From the NCBI GenBank assembly GCA_963815655.1, contig CAWFHK010000001.1, positions 62,001-126,000 on the forward strand: a stretch of 64,000 nt of DNA, read 5' to 3'. Below, in pieces: positions 15,479-23,605 of this stretch. The stretch comes from JAWOLE01 sp963815655. GTDB taxonomy: Bacteria; Acidobacteriota; Thermoanaerobaculia; UBA5066; Gp7-AA6. The position numbers and the translations under genes were made by a program. How positions within the stretch are numbered: position 1 is the stretch's first letter; every line of letters begins with the position of its first letter. Under the pieces are notes generated by a model. That model saw nothing but the letters and a program-made list of their open reading frames with translations. It was not told the origin of the DNA and ran no database searches.

Positions 15479-16356
15479 AGCGGTCGCGCTCCCGGGTCTC
15501 GCCGGTCACGATTTTCTTCATCCTCCTCTCCCTCGCGCTGGGAGTCGCGCTCTACTGGAAGACGCGTTCATCGCCCCCGTCCTCTCCTCACCCCGTCTCG
15601 CCGACACCGCGCCGGTCCCCCCGTCCCGGCGTCTCCCCGTCTCCCATTCCTCCGGAGGCGCCGACCGCCGCGGCCGTTTCCCGCGAGCAGCCGGGCGTCC
15701 CGCGCGTCGCGATCGTCATCGACGACCTCGGCAACGACCTGCCCGCCATGGAGCGCATCGCCCGATGGCCATACAGCGTGTGCGGCGCCGTTCTCCCCGT
15801 CCTGCCGGGCAGCGGCCGGACGGCGCGCCAACTCGAAGAGTCCGGCAAACAGGTCCTTCTCCACCTGCCCATGGAGCCCCGCAATCCGCGGATGAACCCG
15901 GGACCGGGCGTGGTGTTGCGCTCGCAGAGCGAGGAGGAGATTGCCCGGACTCTCGAAAACGACCTCGATTCCGTTCCGGGCGCCGCGGGAGTCAGCAATC
16001 ACATGGGGTCCGCCGCGACAGCGGACCCGCGCGTGATGCGAGCCGTGGCGCGCGTGCTCGCGCGCCGGGGTCTCTTCTTCCTGGACAGCCGCACGACCGG
16101 CGCGACGGTCGGATGGGAGACGGCGCGGGAAGAGAGGGTGCGCGCCGTTTCACGGCGAGTCTTCCTGGACGACGTGGCGACCGAGCGGGAGGTGGGCAAG
16201 GCCCTGGACGAGCTCATCGCCCGGGCGCGGGCCGAGGGGTCGGCCGTGGGACTGGGGCACCCGTATCCGGCGACACTCGCGGTCCTGGAGCGGGAGCTGC
16301 CCAGGCTGGGAGAGCGGGGCGTGAAGCTGGTTCCCGTCGGTGAGTTAGCGCGGTAG
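15475..16356 (+). CDS. YibQ-like divergent polysaccharide deacetylase family protein
   Basis: The 293-aa protein has an N-terminal membrane anchor (TIFFILLSLALGVALYW), a Pro/Ser-rich linker and a divergent polysaccharide deacetylase barrel. Family hallmarks are VAIVIDDLGND, LLHLPMEPRNP, the VSNHMGSAAT segment, FFLDSRTTG and GLGHPYPATL. The TTG start overlaps the S41-like stop by four bases, so the two are translationally coupled. The family commonly travels with envC. Enzymatic activity is not established for this divergent group. Its TAG stop is the first three bases of a 22-bp palindrome shared with the convergent mazG. Confidence 0.9.
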   Translation: MKRSRSRVSPVTIFFILLSLALGVALYWKTRSSPPSSPHPVSPTPRRSPRPGVSPSPIPPEAPTAAAVSREQPGVPRVAIVIDDLGNDLPAMERIARWPYSVCGAVLPVLPGSGRTARQLEESGKQVLLHLPMEPRNPRMNPGPGVVLRSQSEEEIARTLENDLDSVPGAAGVSNHMGSAATADPRVMRAVARVLARRGLFFLDSRTTGATVGWETAREERVRAVSRRVFLDDVATEREVGKALDELIARARAEGSAVGLGHPYPATLAVLERELPRLGERGVKLVPVGELAR

Positions 16357-16375
16357 GTGTCAGACCTGACACCTA
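16354..16375. terminator. 22-bp perfect palindrome joining two convergent stop codons
   Basis: A 10-bp stem TAGGTGTCAG (16354-16363) pairs with CTGACACCTA (16366-16375) around a 2-nt AC centre. The outer TAG is the stop codon of the YibQ-like gene on the plus strand and, read on the minus strand, the stop codon of mazG. It lacks a T-tract. I infer a bidirectional end signal. Confidence 0.7.
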
Positions 16376-17128
16376 TCTCTCCTCTTTCTTGGCTTCCTCC
16401 CAGTAGGCGTCGAGCTCGTCCAGAGGGATCTCGCTCAAGGGACGCCCCGACGCGGCGGCGCGGCGCGCGACTCCCGCGAACCGCGAGCGGAACCGGGCGT
16501 TGGTCCGCCGCAGAGCCGACTCCGGGTCCACCGACCGGCGGCGGGCCAGGTTGACGGCCGAGAGGAGCAGGTCCCCGATCTCTTTCTCCTCGGCCTCACT
16601 GTCCCCCTGCGCGGCCGCTTCGCGCCACTCCTCGATTTCCTCCTCGATCTTCTTCGCGACGTCGGAGTCCCGCTCCCAGTCGAACCCGAGGTCGGCGGCG
16701 CGGGAGGTCATCCGGTAGGCCGCGGCGACCGCCGGAAGAGAGACCGGGATCGTGCCCAACGGGTCCGCTCCGGCGTCGGCTTCCCGTCGCTTTCGGGTCT
16801 CCCATCCCTTCTTCACCTCGGCGGCGCTGGCGGCCCTGGTGTCGCCGAAGACATGCGGATGGCGGTCGGTCATCTTGCGCGCCACCGTTTCGGCGACCTC
16901 TTCGAGATCGAACCAGCCGCGCTCCTGCGCCAGCGTGGCCAGGAAGAAGACCTGGAAGAGGAGGTCCCCCAGCTCGTCCCGGAGCGCCTTCGGATCTCCC
17001 GAGTCCAGCGCCTCCAGGGCCTCGTAGCACTCCTCGAGGAGATAGGTCCTGATGGTCTCGGGCGTCTGCTCCCGGTCCCAGGGGCATTCCCGCCTCAGCC
17101 TCTGTACGAGGGCAAACAACTCGTCCAT
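16373..17128 (-). CDS. mazG: Nucleoside triphosphate pyrophosphohydrolase MazG
   Basis: This house-cleaning enzyme hydrolyses (d)NTPs to NMP and pyrophosphate. The 251-aa product has the duplicated MazG domain. The N-terminal copy includes LRRECPWDREQTPETIRTYLLEECYEALEAL and ELGDLLFQVFFLATLA. The second copy (from about residue 150) has DWERDSDVAKKIEEEIEEWREA and EIGDLLLSAVNLARR, with conserved acidic metal ligands in both. ATG 17128 matches the family start; GTG 17140 is possible. A longer upstream frame is not supported. It is convergent with the YibQ-like gene and divergent from the DUF1844 gene. Confidence 0.95.
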   Translation of the reverse strand: MDELFALVQRLRRECPWDREQTPETIRTYLLEECYEALEALDSGDPKALRDELGDLLFQVFFLATLAQERGWFDLEEVAETVARKMTDRHPHVFGDTRAASAAEVKKGWETRKRREADAGADPLGTIPVSLPAVAAAYRMTSRAADLGFDWERDSDVAKKIEEEIEEWREAAAQGDSEAEEKEIGDLLLSAVNLARRRSVDPESALRRTNARFRSRFAGVARRAAASGRPLSEIPLDELDAYWEEAKKEER

Positions 17129-17220
17129 TGCCTGCGACACGTCCCGATCATATTCGCGGCGAAGGGTTTCCCGCACTCGATCAGGATGCCGGTTTCCGGG
17201 CAGGATGAGGGTTCCTAGGT

Positions 17221-17256
17221 TAAAATTTGATGATCGCGGCGGGATTGATCCCGTGA
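17221..17256 (+). promoter_or_regulatory. AT-rich -10 candidate and an 8-codon upstream ORF
   Basis: TAAAAT at 17221-17226 is a good -10 match in an otherwise GC-rich stretch; I see no clear -35. Four bases later an ATG (17230) opens an 8-codon ORF (MIAAGLIP) whose TGA overlaps the GTG at 17253, a possible start of the DUF1844 gene. This may be chance, or a small translational coupling device. Confidence 0.35.
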
Positions 17257-17267
17257 GCAAAGCAGAG

Positions 17268-17735
17268 ATGGCAATGGACGAAGAGAAACCGATCCGGGTC
17301 GTGGACCGGCGCATGTTCACTCCCGACGGGGAGCTGCGTCCCGACTTCCAGGCCGAGGACGCGCCGGAACCCGCCGCGGCGCCCCCCCCTCCGCCGCCGG
17401 ATCGCCGCGCCGAGCCGGCCGCCCCCGCTGCCGCCGAGGAGGCCGGCGCCGCCGGGGAAGAACCCCCGCCGCAATCCCAGGAACCCCGAAGCGATTTCGC
17501 CTCGCTCGTTCGATCGCTCGCGACGACAGCCTACTCGGCTCTGGGACTGCTGCAGGATCCCGCGGGAAGCCGGCGGCGCGACGTCGGCGTCGCTCGGCAG
17601 ATGATCGACTGGCTGGCGGTGCTGGAGGTCAAGACCCGCGGGAACATCTCGTTCGAGGAATCCGACTTTCTCGCCAAGGTCCTCTACGAGCTTCGGCTCG
17701 CATACGTCGAGATGACGCGTTCGCCCGCCGGCTAG
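17268..17735 (+). CDS. DUF1844 domain protein
   Basis: The 155-aa cytosolic protein has the DUF1844 N-terminal signature (RVVDRRMFTPDGELRPDF). A low-complexity Ala/Pro/Glu linker (about residues 30-75) follows. The conserved C-terminal helical domain contains FASLVRSLATTAYSALGLLQDP and RQMIDWLAVLEVKTRGNI. Function unknown; the family is common in Acidobacteriota and Deltaproteobacteria. Possible starts are GTG 17253, ATG 17268 and ATG 17274. None has a strong Shine-Dalgarno, so the start is a guess. Confidence 0.85.
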   Translation: MAMDEEKPIRVVDRRMFTPDGELRPDFQAEDAPEPAAAPPPPPPDRRAEPAAPAAAEEAGAAGEEPPPQSQEPRSDFASLVRSLATTAYSALGLLQDPAGSRRRDVGVARQMIDWLAVLEVKTRGNISFEESDFLAKVLYELRLAYVEMTRSPAG

Positions 17736-17750
17736 AGACGAACGTCCGCA

Positions 17751-17789
17751 GAGAAGACTGAAGACGGAATGCGGGAGACGGAAGACATG
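17751..17789. repeat. Degenerate short tandem array, GAAGACGG-like
   Basis: GAAGAC-type units (GAAGACT, GAAGACGG, GAGACGGAAGAC) cluster between the DUF1844 gene and the TPR gene. They are weaker than the other arrays and have no clear second arm. They are listed because position and composition fit the family. Confidence 0.4.
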
Positions 17790-17809
17790 AGGAAATCCGG
17801 CGTCCGTTG

Positions 17810-19708
17810 ATGTTCTCTCGTCCTTTTCGCTCCCGCGTCTCCCGACTCGCCGCTCTTCTCTTCGTCTCGGGAAGCGTCGCGTGGGCTTCGGCGGCCCGGG
17901 CGCAGGAGGCCGTTTCTCCGCTGCCTCCGCCGGTTACCCGCGGGCTCTACCGTTCGCGGTGGTTCGAGTTCCTGGACGCCCATCTCGAGGACGACTCGCG
18001 GGCCGCCGCCCTCGCCCTCGCGGAGCTGAAACGAGCGGCCCAGATGGTGGGGATCCATTCCCTGTCGGATTTCTCGCGGACCGCCGCGTTCGAGGGGCGC
18101 CAGGCGGAGGCGCAGGGAAAACTCGAGAGAGCCGCGCGGGCCTACGACGCCGCTCTCGTTCTGGACTATGGCGACTGCGACGCCCAGTTCTCGCGCCTGG
18201 GCTTCCTCTTGCGGCGACGCAATTTCGAGACGGCCGTGGCGGCGATGCCCGGGGTTGCGGGCTCCTTGCTGGCCACGCGCGAGTCCCGCCTTTCCGTCGT
18301 GTCCATGCTCTCGATCTGGGCGGCGGCGGGTCTGATGGCGGCGGTGCTCGGTTCGATCGTGATCCTGATCATCCGGCACGCGCGGCTCTGGTCACACGAC
18401 CTTCGGGAAACATCCAAACGCTTCTTCGGGCCGGGATCGGCAGTTCCGCTCGGTCTGGTCATCGCGGTCCTTCCGCTCGCCTTTGGCCTCGGCCCGCTCT
18501 GGCTCGTCCTGTACTGGGGCGCCGTCGTCTACCCCTCCTCCCGGCGAAATGAGCGTGGCGTCCTCGCGGCGGCGCTCGTGGTCCTGGGCTTGATCCCGGT
18601 CATGACGGCGGCGATCTCCCGGGAGAACATTCTCGAGAGGTCGCCCCTCTATGTCGCGGCCGTGGACCTGGACGAAAAGCGGGAAGACGCGAGCGCGGAG
18701 GACGGCCTGCGGCAGGCTTCCACGGTGTTCGCCGACGATCCGGATGTCTGGCTGCTCCTGGGCATCTACGCCGAGCGGTCCTCGGATCCCGATCGCGCCC
18801 TGGTGGCTTACGACAGGGCGGTGCGAGCGGGGCCCGACGACTACCGTCCGCTCTTGAACCGCGGGAACATCCAGTATCAGGAGGGGGATTTCGCGCAGGC
18901 GATTCGAGACTACGAGGCGGCGGCGGAGAAAGCCCCGCGCGCCGCGGAGGTCTACTATAACCTCGCGCTGGCGCGCGCCGAGGCGTACGACTTCGAGGGG
19001 CAGGCCGCCGCGCTGCAGCGGGCTCGTCAGATCTCGGCGCGCGACGTCGCATACTGGTCGAACCATCCGACGCTCGCCAGGGTCATCTCCCCCCCGTATC
19101 CGATCGCGCGGGCGCGGCAGCGGATCGAGGAGTGGAACCGGCAGCCGGGGGGACGCCGTCTGCCCGGCTATGCTCCCTTCGTCCGCGTCGTCGAGGCGCT
19201 CGTTTCTCCCTTCACCCTCGGACCCTGGGGGGTCCTCGTTCTCGCTCTGGCGCTGAGGACCCTGCGAACCTGGCGCGGCCTGGCGAAGGAGTGCCTTCAG
19301 TGCGGCCTGCCCACGTGCAAGTACTGCAGGCGGTATGGAGATCCGGTCGGGCTTTGCAGCGCCTGCTCGCGGCAGCGCAAGGAATCCCGGGTCATCGACG
19401 TCCAGGTCCGGCGAGCTGGAGAGGCCCGGCGCCTGGCGCGGAGCCGGACCCGGACCTGCCGGGTTCTTTCCGTCTTCTTCCCCGGAGCGTATGGTTTTTT
19501 CTCCAGGAGACCCGCGCTCGGTTTCCTGACGCTCGTCCTCTTCTTCTTCTTCTTCGCCGCCTCCGTCATCAACAGCCGGCTCTTCAGTCCGCGACAGATC
19601 GCACCGACGAGCACGTGGACGGGACTCTCGGTCGCGTCGTTGGCCGCCGCGGTCCTGGTCTGGGCATGGTCCCTCCGGTCTTCCTGGAGGCAGCCGGATG
19701 GGGCTTGA
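17810..19708 (+). CDS. TPR-containing multi-pass membrane protein with cysteine cluster
   Basis: The 632-aa protein starts with a signal peptide (RLAALLFVSGSVAWASAARA), then a helical TPR-like region. Several TM helices lie at about residues 165-190, 215-245 and 250-270. A clear TPR block follows (VWLLLGIYAERSSDPDRALVAYDRAVRAGPDDYRPLLNRG..., about residues 315-400). Near the C-terminus is a four-plus cysteine cluster (CLQCGLPTCKYCRRY...CSAC) of zinc-ribbon type, then two more TM helices. Function unknown; the plan resembles proteins associated with Gram-negative envelope or pilus machinery in this phylum. It overlaps the following PATAN gene by 11 bases, so the two probably act together. Confidence 0.8.
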   Translation: MFSRPFRSRVSRLAALLFVSGSVAWASAARAQEAVSPLPPPVTRGLYRSRWFEFLDAHLEDDSRAAALALAELKRAAQMVGIHSLSDFSRTAAFEGRQAEAQGKLERAARAYDAALVLDYGDCDAQFSRLGFLLRRRNFETAVAAMPGVAGSLLATRESRLSVVSMLSIWAAAGLMAAVLGSIVILIIRHARLWSHDLRETSKRFFGPGSAVPLGLVIAVLPLAFGLGPLWLVLYWGAVVYPSSRRNERGVLAAALVVLGLIPVMTAAISRENILERSPLYVAAVDLDEKREDASAEDGLRQASTVFADDPDVWLLLGIYAERSSDPDRALVAYDRAVRAGPDDYRPLLNRGNIQYQEGDFAQAIRDYEAAAEKAPRAAEVYYNLALARAEAYDFEGQAAALQRARQISARDVAYWSNHPTLARVISPPYPIARARQRIEEWNRQPGGRRLPGYAPFVRVVEALVSPFTLGPWGVLVLALALRTLRTWRGLAKECLQCGLPTCKYCRRYGDPVGLCSACSRQRKESRVIDVQVRRAGEARRLARSRTRTCRVLSVFFPGAYGFFSRRPALGFLTLVLFFFFFAASVINSRLFSPRQIAPTSTWTGLSVASLAAAVLVWAWSLRSSWRQPDGA

Positions 19709-20948
19709 AGGAACCCTCGCCGCCTTCTCGGTGACCGATGTCTTTCAGGTTCTGGGCCTGCAGAGAAAGACGGGAACCCTGATTGTCGAGGGGAAGGACG
19801 AGACGATCGAGATCTCCTTCCTGGGAGGCGAGATCGTCTCGGCGGACGCCGCGTCCAATGGCCTCGAGGAGCGCGTCGGGGATTTCCTCGTTCGCAGCGG
19901 AAGGCTGACTCGGGAGGACCTCGTGCGCGCCCGCCGGGCGCAGAAGGAAACGCGGCAGCGCCTGAGCCTCCTGCTCGTCCAGCAGAACCTGGTCTCGTCC
20001 GAGGTCCTGCGCGAAGCCCTGCAGCTCCAGATCGGCCGGATCATCTTCGCCGCGTTCCGATGGACGGAGGGACGATTCCAATTCCGTCAGGAAGGGGTCA
20101 TCGACCGCGACGGGCCCGTTCTTTCTCCGATGCGGGCCGACTCTTTCCTGGCGGACGCCGTGCAATTCTGGGATGAGTGGCCAAAGTTGGAGAAGAAGGT
20201 CCCCTCGCGCGAAATGGTCTATCGCCGCGCTCCGGGGCTGGAGGACCTCCGGCTGGTTCTCTCGGCGCAGGAGAACGGAGAGGGGGCGCTCGCCGTGTCC
20301 CGTCGGGAGGCGGAGGCCTGGAGGTGGGTGGATGGCGGCCGTTCGGTCGGAGAGATTCTGGAACGGGTCTTCCTGTCGGACCTCGACGCCTACCGTGCGC
20401 TCGCGGAGCTTCAGGATCGGAATCTCATCGTGCAATCCCGGCTGCGGCCCGTGGCCGGAACGCCGCCGGCTCGCCACGGTTCCTGGATCTCGGCCAGGGC
20501 AGTCGGGCTCTGGACTCTCTTTCTGCTGATCGCGGCCCTGGCCATTCGGGAAGCCCCGCGCAATCCCTGGAACCTCTCCCTGCACCCGCTCGGGCCACGG
20601 CCGGAGACGACCGACCTCCTCAAGGCGGTTTCCGTGAGCCGCCTGGCAACGATCGAGCGAGCGTTGAGGGTCTACTACGACTCGACCGGCCAGTACCCGA
20701 AACGGGTCGAGGATCTCCTGGCCCCGGGCGTTCTGACCCGGGAGGCGATCACGGATCCGTACGGCCGCCCCTATCGCTATATCCTGCGCTCCGAGGACGG
20801 GAAGTTCAGCCTGTACGGTCGCAACGCCGAGGGCAACATCGATCTGGACCTGTCGTTTGAGAGGTCACTGGCCCCCGTGTCCGAGTCTCGACCCGGCGCG
20901 AATCCAAGGCAACTCGAACAACGGCCAGGAGTCCGGATCATCCGGTAG
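19698..20948 (+). CDS. DUF4388/PATAN domain protein with C-terminal pseudopilin-like domain
   Basis: The 416-aa protein has an N-terminal PATAN/DUF4388 domain (MGLEGTLAAFSVTDVFQVLGLQRKTGTL..FLGGEIVSA), found in response-regulator-linked proteins of gliding and pilus systems. A helical middle (about residues 60-230) follows, then one TM helix (about 275-290, LWTLFLLIAALAI). The periplasmic tail (about 315-390) resembles a type II secretion GspG-type C-terminal domain (ALRVYYDSTGQYPKRVEDLLAPG..DPYGRPYRYIL). Function unknown; probably signalling or assembly linked to the upstream TPR protein, whose gene it overlaps. A second PATAN protein is at 27888-29300. Confidence 0.82.
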   Translation: MGLEGTLAAFSVTDVFQVLGLQRKTGTLIVEGKDETIEISFLGGEIVSADAASNGLEERVGDFLVRSGRLTREDLVRARRAQKETRQRLSLLLVQQNLVSSEVLREALQLQIGRIIFAAFRWTEGRFQFRQEGVIDRDGPVLSPMRADSFLADAVQFWDEWPKLEKKVPSREMVYRRAPGLEDLRLVLSAQENGEGALAVSRREAEAWRWVDGGRSVGEILERVFLSDLDAYRALAELQDRNLIVQSRLRPVAGTPPARHGSWISARAVGLWTLFLLIAALAIREAPRNPWNLSLHPLGPRPETTDLLKAVSVSRLATIERALRVYYDSTGQYPKRVEDLLAPGVLTREAITDPYGRPYRYILRSEDGKFSLYGRNAEGNIDLDLSFERSLAPVSESRPGANPRQLEQRPGVRIIR

Positions 20949-20991
20949 CCGAATACCTTAGTCTCCCATTCTCAGGTCCCGTAGGATGACA

Positions 20992-21021
20992 CTTGACAAT
21001 GCCACACTAAGATTCTAGACT
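20992..21021 (+). promoter_or_regulatory. dnaK promoter with possible HspR (HAIR-like) operator
   Basis: A consensus -35 TTGACA (20993-20998) and a -10-like TAGACT (21016-21021) are separated by 17 bp. The stretch CTTGACA-ATGCCAC-ACTAAGA (20992-21012) has the 7-7-7 layout of the HAIR operator (CTTGAGT-N7-ACTCAAG). It matches 9 of 14 arm positions. The operon encodes an HspR-like regulator, so an operator overlapping the -35 is plausible. Confidence 0.5.
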
Positions 21022-21094
21022 CTCCTCTCCTGAGCGGCGTTTGAGTCGCGGGAACCCGGAACCCGGAGAAGAGGAGAAAAGGAAGAGGAGAGGC

Positions 21095-23002
21095 ATGAGC
21101 AAGATCATCGGAATCGATCTCGGAACCACCAATTCGTGCGTGGCCGTCATGGAAGGGGGCGACCCGGTCGTCATCCCCAACGCGGAAGGCAACCGCACCA
21201 CGCCTTCGGTCGTCGCATTCTCCAAGAGCGGCGAGCGGCTGGTCGGACAGGTCGCCAAGAGGCAGGCGATCACGAACCCGTCGAACACCGTCTTTTCGAT
21301 CAAGCGTTTCATGGGACGCAAGTACTCGGAGGTCACCGAGGAGATGAAGATGGTGCCCTTCACGGTCGTCCAGGCGTCCAACGGCGACGTGAGGGTCAAG
21401 ACCGGGAGCAAGGAGTATTCGCCGCCGGAGATCTCCGCGATGATCCTCGGCAAGCTGAAGGAGGCGGCCGAGGCGTACCTGGGCGAGAAGGTGACTCGCG
21501 CCGTCATCACCGTGCCGGCCTACTTCAACGACTCGCAGCGCCAGGCCACCAAGGACGCCGGACAGATCGCCGGGCTGAACGTCGAGCGACTCGTCAACGA
21601 GCCGACGGCCGCGGCGCTCGCCTACGGCCTGGACAAGAAGAAGGACGAGACGATCGTCGTCTACGACTTCGGCGGCGGGACCTTCGACATCTCGATCCTC
21701 GAGGTCGGCGAGGGAGTCGTCGAGGTCAAGTCCACCAACGGCGACACGCACCTGGGCGGCGACAACATCGACCAGGCCGTCATCGACTGGATCCTGGCGG
21801 AGTTCAAGAAGGACCAGGGCGTGGACCTCTCCAAGGACCCGATGGCGATGCAGCGGTTGAAGGAAGCCGCCGAGAAGGCCAAGATCGAGCTCTCCAACGT
21901 CGTCGAGACGGAGGTCAACCTCCCGTTCATCACGGCGGACGCGTCCGGGCCCAAGCACCTCCAGTTGAAGCTCACGCGGTCGAAGCTCGAGCAGCTGGTC
22001 GAGGACATCATCAACCGCTCGAGCGGCCCCTGCAAGCAGGCGCTGAAGGACGCGGGGCTGGAGGCGAAGGACATCGACGAGGTCGTGCTCGTCGGCGGCC
22101 AGACGCGCATGCCGCGCATCCAGAAGCTCGTCAAGGACCTCTTCGGCAAGGACCCGCACCAGGGGGTCAACCCGGACGAGGTCGTGGCCGTCGGGGCGGC
22201 GATCCAGGGAGGCGTGCTCGCCGGGGACGTCAAGGACCTGCTGCTTCTCGACGTGACCCCGCTTTCGCTCGGCATCGAGACCCTCGGGGGCGTCACGACG
22301 CGCCTGATCGAGCGCAACACCACGATCCCGACCAAGAAGAGCGAGACCTTCTCGACGGCCTCCGACAACCAGACCTCCGTCGAGATCCGCGTCCTCCAGG
22401 GCGAGCGGGAGATGGCGCGCGACAACAAGCCCATCGGGGTCTTCCACCTCGTGGGCATTCCCCCCGCTCCGCGAGGCGTGCCGCAGATCGAGGTGACGTT
22501 CGACATCGACGCCAACGGCATCCTGAACGTCTCGGCCAAGGATCTGGGGACCGGGAAGGAGCAGAAGATCACGATCACCGCCTCCTCCGGCCTGAACAAG
22601 GACGAGATCGACCGCATGGTCAAGGACGCTTCCGCTCACGCGGACGAGGACCGCAAGCGGCGCGAGGAGATCGAGGCGAAGAACCGCCTGGACAGCCTGG
22701 TCTACTCGACGGAGAAGTCCTTCTCCGAGAACAAGTCGAAACTCGATCCGGGCGAGATCTCCAACTTCGAGTCCGCGCTGGCGGATGCCAAGAAGGCGCT
22801 CGAGTCCGGAGGGGCCGAGAACATGAACCAGGCGGCGGAGCGTCTCCAGCAGACCTCCCACAAGCTCGCCGAGGCCATGTACCGCGGTGCCGCCTCGCAG
22901 GGCTCGTCGGCGGGACCCTCGGCCGGCCCCGCCGAGCCGGGCGGCCAGGGGAAAGAGGACGAAGTCATCGACACCGAATACGTGGACACGGAAAAGAAGT
23001 AA
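21095..23002 (+). CDS. dnaK: Chaperone protein DnaK (Hsp70)
   Basis: This is the ATP-driven chaperone that binds exposed hydrophobic segments. The 635-aa protein is full length, with the nucleotide-binding domain motifs IGIDLGTTNSCVAVM, YDFGGGTFDIS and VVLVGGQTRMPRI. The linker is DLLLLDVTPLSLGIETLGG. A substrate-binding domain and helical lid follow, and the C-terminus has the acidic EDEVIDTEYVDTEKK-type EEVD-like tail. ATG 21095 has a strong Shine-Dalgarno (GGAAGAGGAG). grpE and dnaJ are absent from the vicinity. Instead an Hsp20 gene and an HspR-like repressor gene follow. Confidence 0.98.
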   Translation: MSKIIGIDLGTTNSCVAVMEGGDPVVIPNAEGNRTTPSVVAFSKSGERLVGQVAKRQAITNPSNTVFSIKRFMGRKYSEVTEEMKMVPFTVVQASNGDVRVKTGSKEYSPPEISAMILGKLKEAAEAYLGEKVTRAVITVPAYFNDSQRQATKDAGQIAGLNVERLVNEPTAAALAYGLDKKKDETIVVYDFGGGTFDISILEVGEGVVEVKSTNGDTHLGGDNIDQAVIDWILAEFKKDQGVDLSKDPMAMQRLKEAAEKAKIELSNVVETEVNLPFITADASGPKHLQLKLTRSKLEQLVEDIINRSSGPCKQALKDAGLEAKDIDEVVLVGGQTRMPRIQKLVKDLFGKDPHQGVNPDEVVAVGAAIQGGVLAGDVKDLLLLDVTPLSLGIETLGGVTTRLIERNTTIPTKKSETFSTASDNQTSVEIRVLQGEREMARDNKPIGVFHLVGIPPAPRGVPQIEVTFDIDANGILNVSAKDLGTGKEQKITITASSGLNKDEIDRMVKDASAHADEDRKRREEIEAKNRLDSLVYSTEKSFSENKSKLDPGEISNFESALADAKKALESGGAENMNQAAERLQQTSHKLAEAMYRGAASQGSSAGPSAGPAEPGGQGKEDEVIDTEYVDTEKK

Positions 23003-23007
23003 GGACG

Positions 23008-23075
23008 GTATTCGGTGTTCGGTTTTCGGTTGAGCCCCCCGCGGGCACCGAACACCGGGCACCGAGCACCCGACA
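23008..23075. repeat. Short tandem-array hairpin, unit TTCGGTG-like
   Basis: After the dnaK stop the left arm carries TTCGGTG/TTCGGTT units. Then comes GAGCCCCCCGCGG and a right arm of CACCGAA, CACCGGG, CACCGAG and CACCCGA units, complementary to the left. It is the first of several structures between dnaK and hsp20. Confidence 0.8.
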
Positions 23076-23100
23076 GGCAAATCAACAGAAAGCCTCTCTT

Positions 23101-23134
23101 GTCCGCGAAGGGCCTCTGTCCGCGAAGGGCCTCT
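23101..23134. repeat. 17-bp direct repeat, two exact copies, upstream of hsp20
   Basis: GTCCGCGAAGGGCCTCT occurs twice back to back (23101-23117 and 23118-23134). The pair is enclosed by an 8-bp inverted repeat, ACAGGCAA (23073-23080) and TTGCCTGT (23134-23141). It lies directly before the hsp20 -10 element, so it could be an operator or an RNA structure. Confidence 0.7.
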
Positions 23135-23138
23135 TGCC

Positions 23139-23146
23139 TGTAAAAT
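23139..23146 (+). promoter_or_regulatory. Putative extended -10 (TG-TAAAAT) of hsp20
   Basis: TG followed by TAAAAT (23141-23146) lies 12 bases before the hsp20 ATG, giving an almost leaderless transcript. It suggests that hsp20-hspR has its own promoter in addition to read-through from dnaK. The -35 region would fall in the 17-bp direct repeat. Confidence 0.45.
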
Positions 23147-23158
23147 CTTGAGACTCTC

Positions 23159-23605
23159 ATGAGCACGTTCCAGTGGAATTCGCTCCAGGATCTCGTCGGG
23201 ATCCAGGAGAAGATGAATCGCCTCTTCGAGGAGACCATCCACCGGACGGAGTTCCCCGATGAAGGCGTGGAAACGGCGCTCTGGTCCCCGGCGGCGGACG
23301 TCTACGAGACTCCGGACGAGATCATCCTGCAGGTGGAGCTGCCCGGCGTCCGCCTCTCCGACGTTCACCTGGAGGCGCTGGACGGGAAGCTGCGCGTCTC
23401 CGGCCACCGCCGGGCAAACCCGGACGTCGAGCCGAAGCACTTCGTGCGGATGGAAAGGATCTACGGCAACTTCTCCCGAGAGTTCGTCATCCCCGCCTCG
23501 ATCGACCCGCTGCGGATCAAGGCGAGCCTGAGAGCGGGAATCCTGAGGATCGTCGCCGCCAAATCGGATCGGGGCCAGGGGACGGCTACGGGGAAGGCGC
23601 GGTGA
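23159..23605 (+). CDS. Small heat shock protein (Hsp20/alpha-crystallin)
   Basis: This ATP-independent holdase has 148 aa. An N-terminal arm (FQWNSLQDLVGIQEKMNRLFEET) precedes the alpha-crystallin domain, which opens WSPAADVYETPDEIILQVELPGV. It closes with the conserved LRAGILRIVAA (the usual A-x-x-x-G-v-L motif). It hands aggregation-prone clients to the DnaK encoded just upstream. The next gene's GTG start overlaps its stop by four bases. Confidence 0.95.
   Translation: MSTFQWNSLQDLVGIQEKMNRLFEETIHRTEFPDEGVETALWSPAADVYETPDEIILQVELPGVRLSDVHLEALDGKLRVSGHRRANPDVEPKHFVRMERIYGNFSREFVIPASIDPLRIKASLRAGILRIVAAKSDRGQGTATGKAR

Noticed and set aside
20972..23440. Long open frame (822 codons) on the minus strand opposite dnaK and hsp20
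   Set aside because: It is antisense to unambiguous genes, has an Asp/Val/Leu/Arg-rich composition typical of GC-rich shadow frames, no domain and no ribosome site.
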